Of a DNA stretch of 14,736 nucleotides, positions 14,219-14,736 are shown one piece after another. The position numbers and the translations under genes were made by a program. How positions within the stretch are numbered: the first letter of the stretch is position 1; every line of letters begins with the position of its first letter. The stretch is from CBFGRU01 sp965651255 (GTDB taxonomy: Bacteria; Planctomycetota; Phycisphaerae; Phycisphaerales; SM1A02), in NCBI GenBank assembly GCA_965651255.1, contig CBFGRU010000053.1, positions 1 through 14,736 of the forward strand, written 5' to 3'. The notes below the pieces were generated by a model, which made no database searches, was not told the DNA's origin, and saw nothing but the letters and a program-made list of their open reading frames with translations.

Positions 14219-14736
14219 GCGCCATCTCCCTTGCCGCCTTCGTCGCCACCGTCACGCTTCTGTGCAGCGCGCCGCTTGGCTGCGAGCAACCTCGATGTGT
14301 AGTCACCTTCATCGGCATCAGTCTTCTGAGCTTCGTCGCGCCGACGTGGCCCGCCGCTCTTTGCCTCGCGCGGCGTGTCCAATGCCTCACCGCCGACATT
14401 GAAGGCCTTCCCCTTCATTGCATCATCGGCTTCAAACTTGACCGATGCATCGACTTCCGCCGGAGCGTCATCGTCACGGCGATGCTTTACAGATGCGCGT
14501 GCCTTCTTCCAGGCAGCAACGGTTTCGGCTCCGGACTCGGAGCGTTGCCCCATCGCCTTTGCCAGAGTCCTGCGAACATCCTCCAACCCGATTGACAGCC
14601 GCCGCGCCGCAACATCGACCAGGAATAGCGACGCTGCGAGGATGGCAAGCAGATCCCAGATCGAAAGCTTCGACTTCGGAACCGTCAAGCCCGTTCGATC
14701 AAACAGATTGGCAAGTCCCGGCGTTCTTGGATCCAG
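14215..14736 (-). CDS. C-terminal part of a membrane protein heading the moxR operon (partial)
   Basis: The frame is open from the right edge of the window to a TGA at 14215, so only the last 173 residues are seen. A TTG at 14688 is in frame but is probably internal. The visible part has one hydrophobic helix, LSIWDLLAILAASLFLVDVA, followed by an RRL motif, a long charged and disordered tail rich in Asp, Glu, Lys and Arg, and a final TSRLLAAKRRAAQKR. This resembles the C-terminus of the large VWA or glutamine-amidotransferase-like membrane proteins that planctomycetes encode beside moxR; the diagnostic domains would lie outside the window, so this is inference. The stop overlaps the moxR ATG, placing it first among the operon genes seen here. 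Confidence 0.75.
   Translation of the reverse strand: MDPRTPGLANLFDRTGLTVPKSKLSIWDLLAILAASLFLVDVAARRLSIGLEDVRRTLAKAMGQRSESGAETVAAWKKARASVKHRRDDDAPAEVDASVKFEADDAMKGKAFNVGGEALDTPREAKSGGPRRRDEAQKTDADEGDYTSRLLAAKRRAAQKRDGGDEGGKGDGA

Overview
The window looks like chromosome from a planctomycete, most likely of the Phycisphaerae. The evidence is combined: moderately high GC, a secreted protein ending in a PEP-CTERM-like tail (IPGPGTLAML then RRRRR), a prepilin-like protein with an H-x9-D motif near its C-terminus, a type III glutamine synthetase, and a MoxR/DUF58/BatA-type cluster. This placement is an inference from gene content; there is no rRNA or marker tree here.

Layout. Bases 1-578 hold two diverged tandem arrays, both with an exact 21-bp period (6 units at 1-126, 16 units at 243-578). 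Bases 579-858 show nothing I can name. A tRNA-Thr(CGT) lies on the minus strand at 859-931. A 711-residue exported HEAT-repeat protein (minus, 1147-3282) has a good sigma70-type promoter at 3389-3417 and a strong hairpin after its stop. On the plus strand a promoter (3457-3485) starts transcription almost exactly at the P1 helix of a well-preserved cobalamin riboswitch (3491-3729). Downstream lie a PEP-CTERM-like surface protein (3896-4723) and, 21 bases further, a pseudopilin-like protein (4745-5527). Type III glutamine synthetase follows (5767-7878). Next are a minus-strand pair, class 1 dihydroorotate dehydrogenase (8388-9314) and a small zincin-type metallopeptidase (7975-8391), overlapping by GTGA. 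Divergent from pyrD is a TPR plus YggX-type Fe(II)-trafficking fusion (9423-10082). The right end is a minus-strand operon: the C-terminus of a membrane protein that runs off the window, a MoxR ATPase, a 28-codon bridging ORF, a DUF58 protein and a BatA-like VWA membrane protein, all joined by ATGA overlaps.

How it fits together. The most interesting unit is the B12-riboswitch cassette. A cobalamin riboswitch normally controls B12 synthesis, uptake or B12-independent isoenzymes, yet here the first two genes encode an exported surface protein and a pseudopilin-like protein. The simplest reading, which is inference, is a B12-repressed cell-surface system for capturing cobalamin (or a precursor) in a planctomycete-type envelope. 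The right-hand operon is the common MoxR-DUF58-VWA arrangement, probably a chaperone/envelope module. The remaining genes (glutamine synthetase, pyrD, TPR-YggX) are housekeeping, with the TPR-YggX fusion an unusual architecture.
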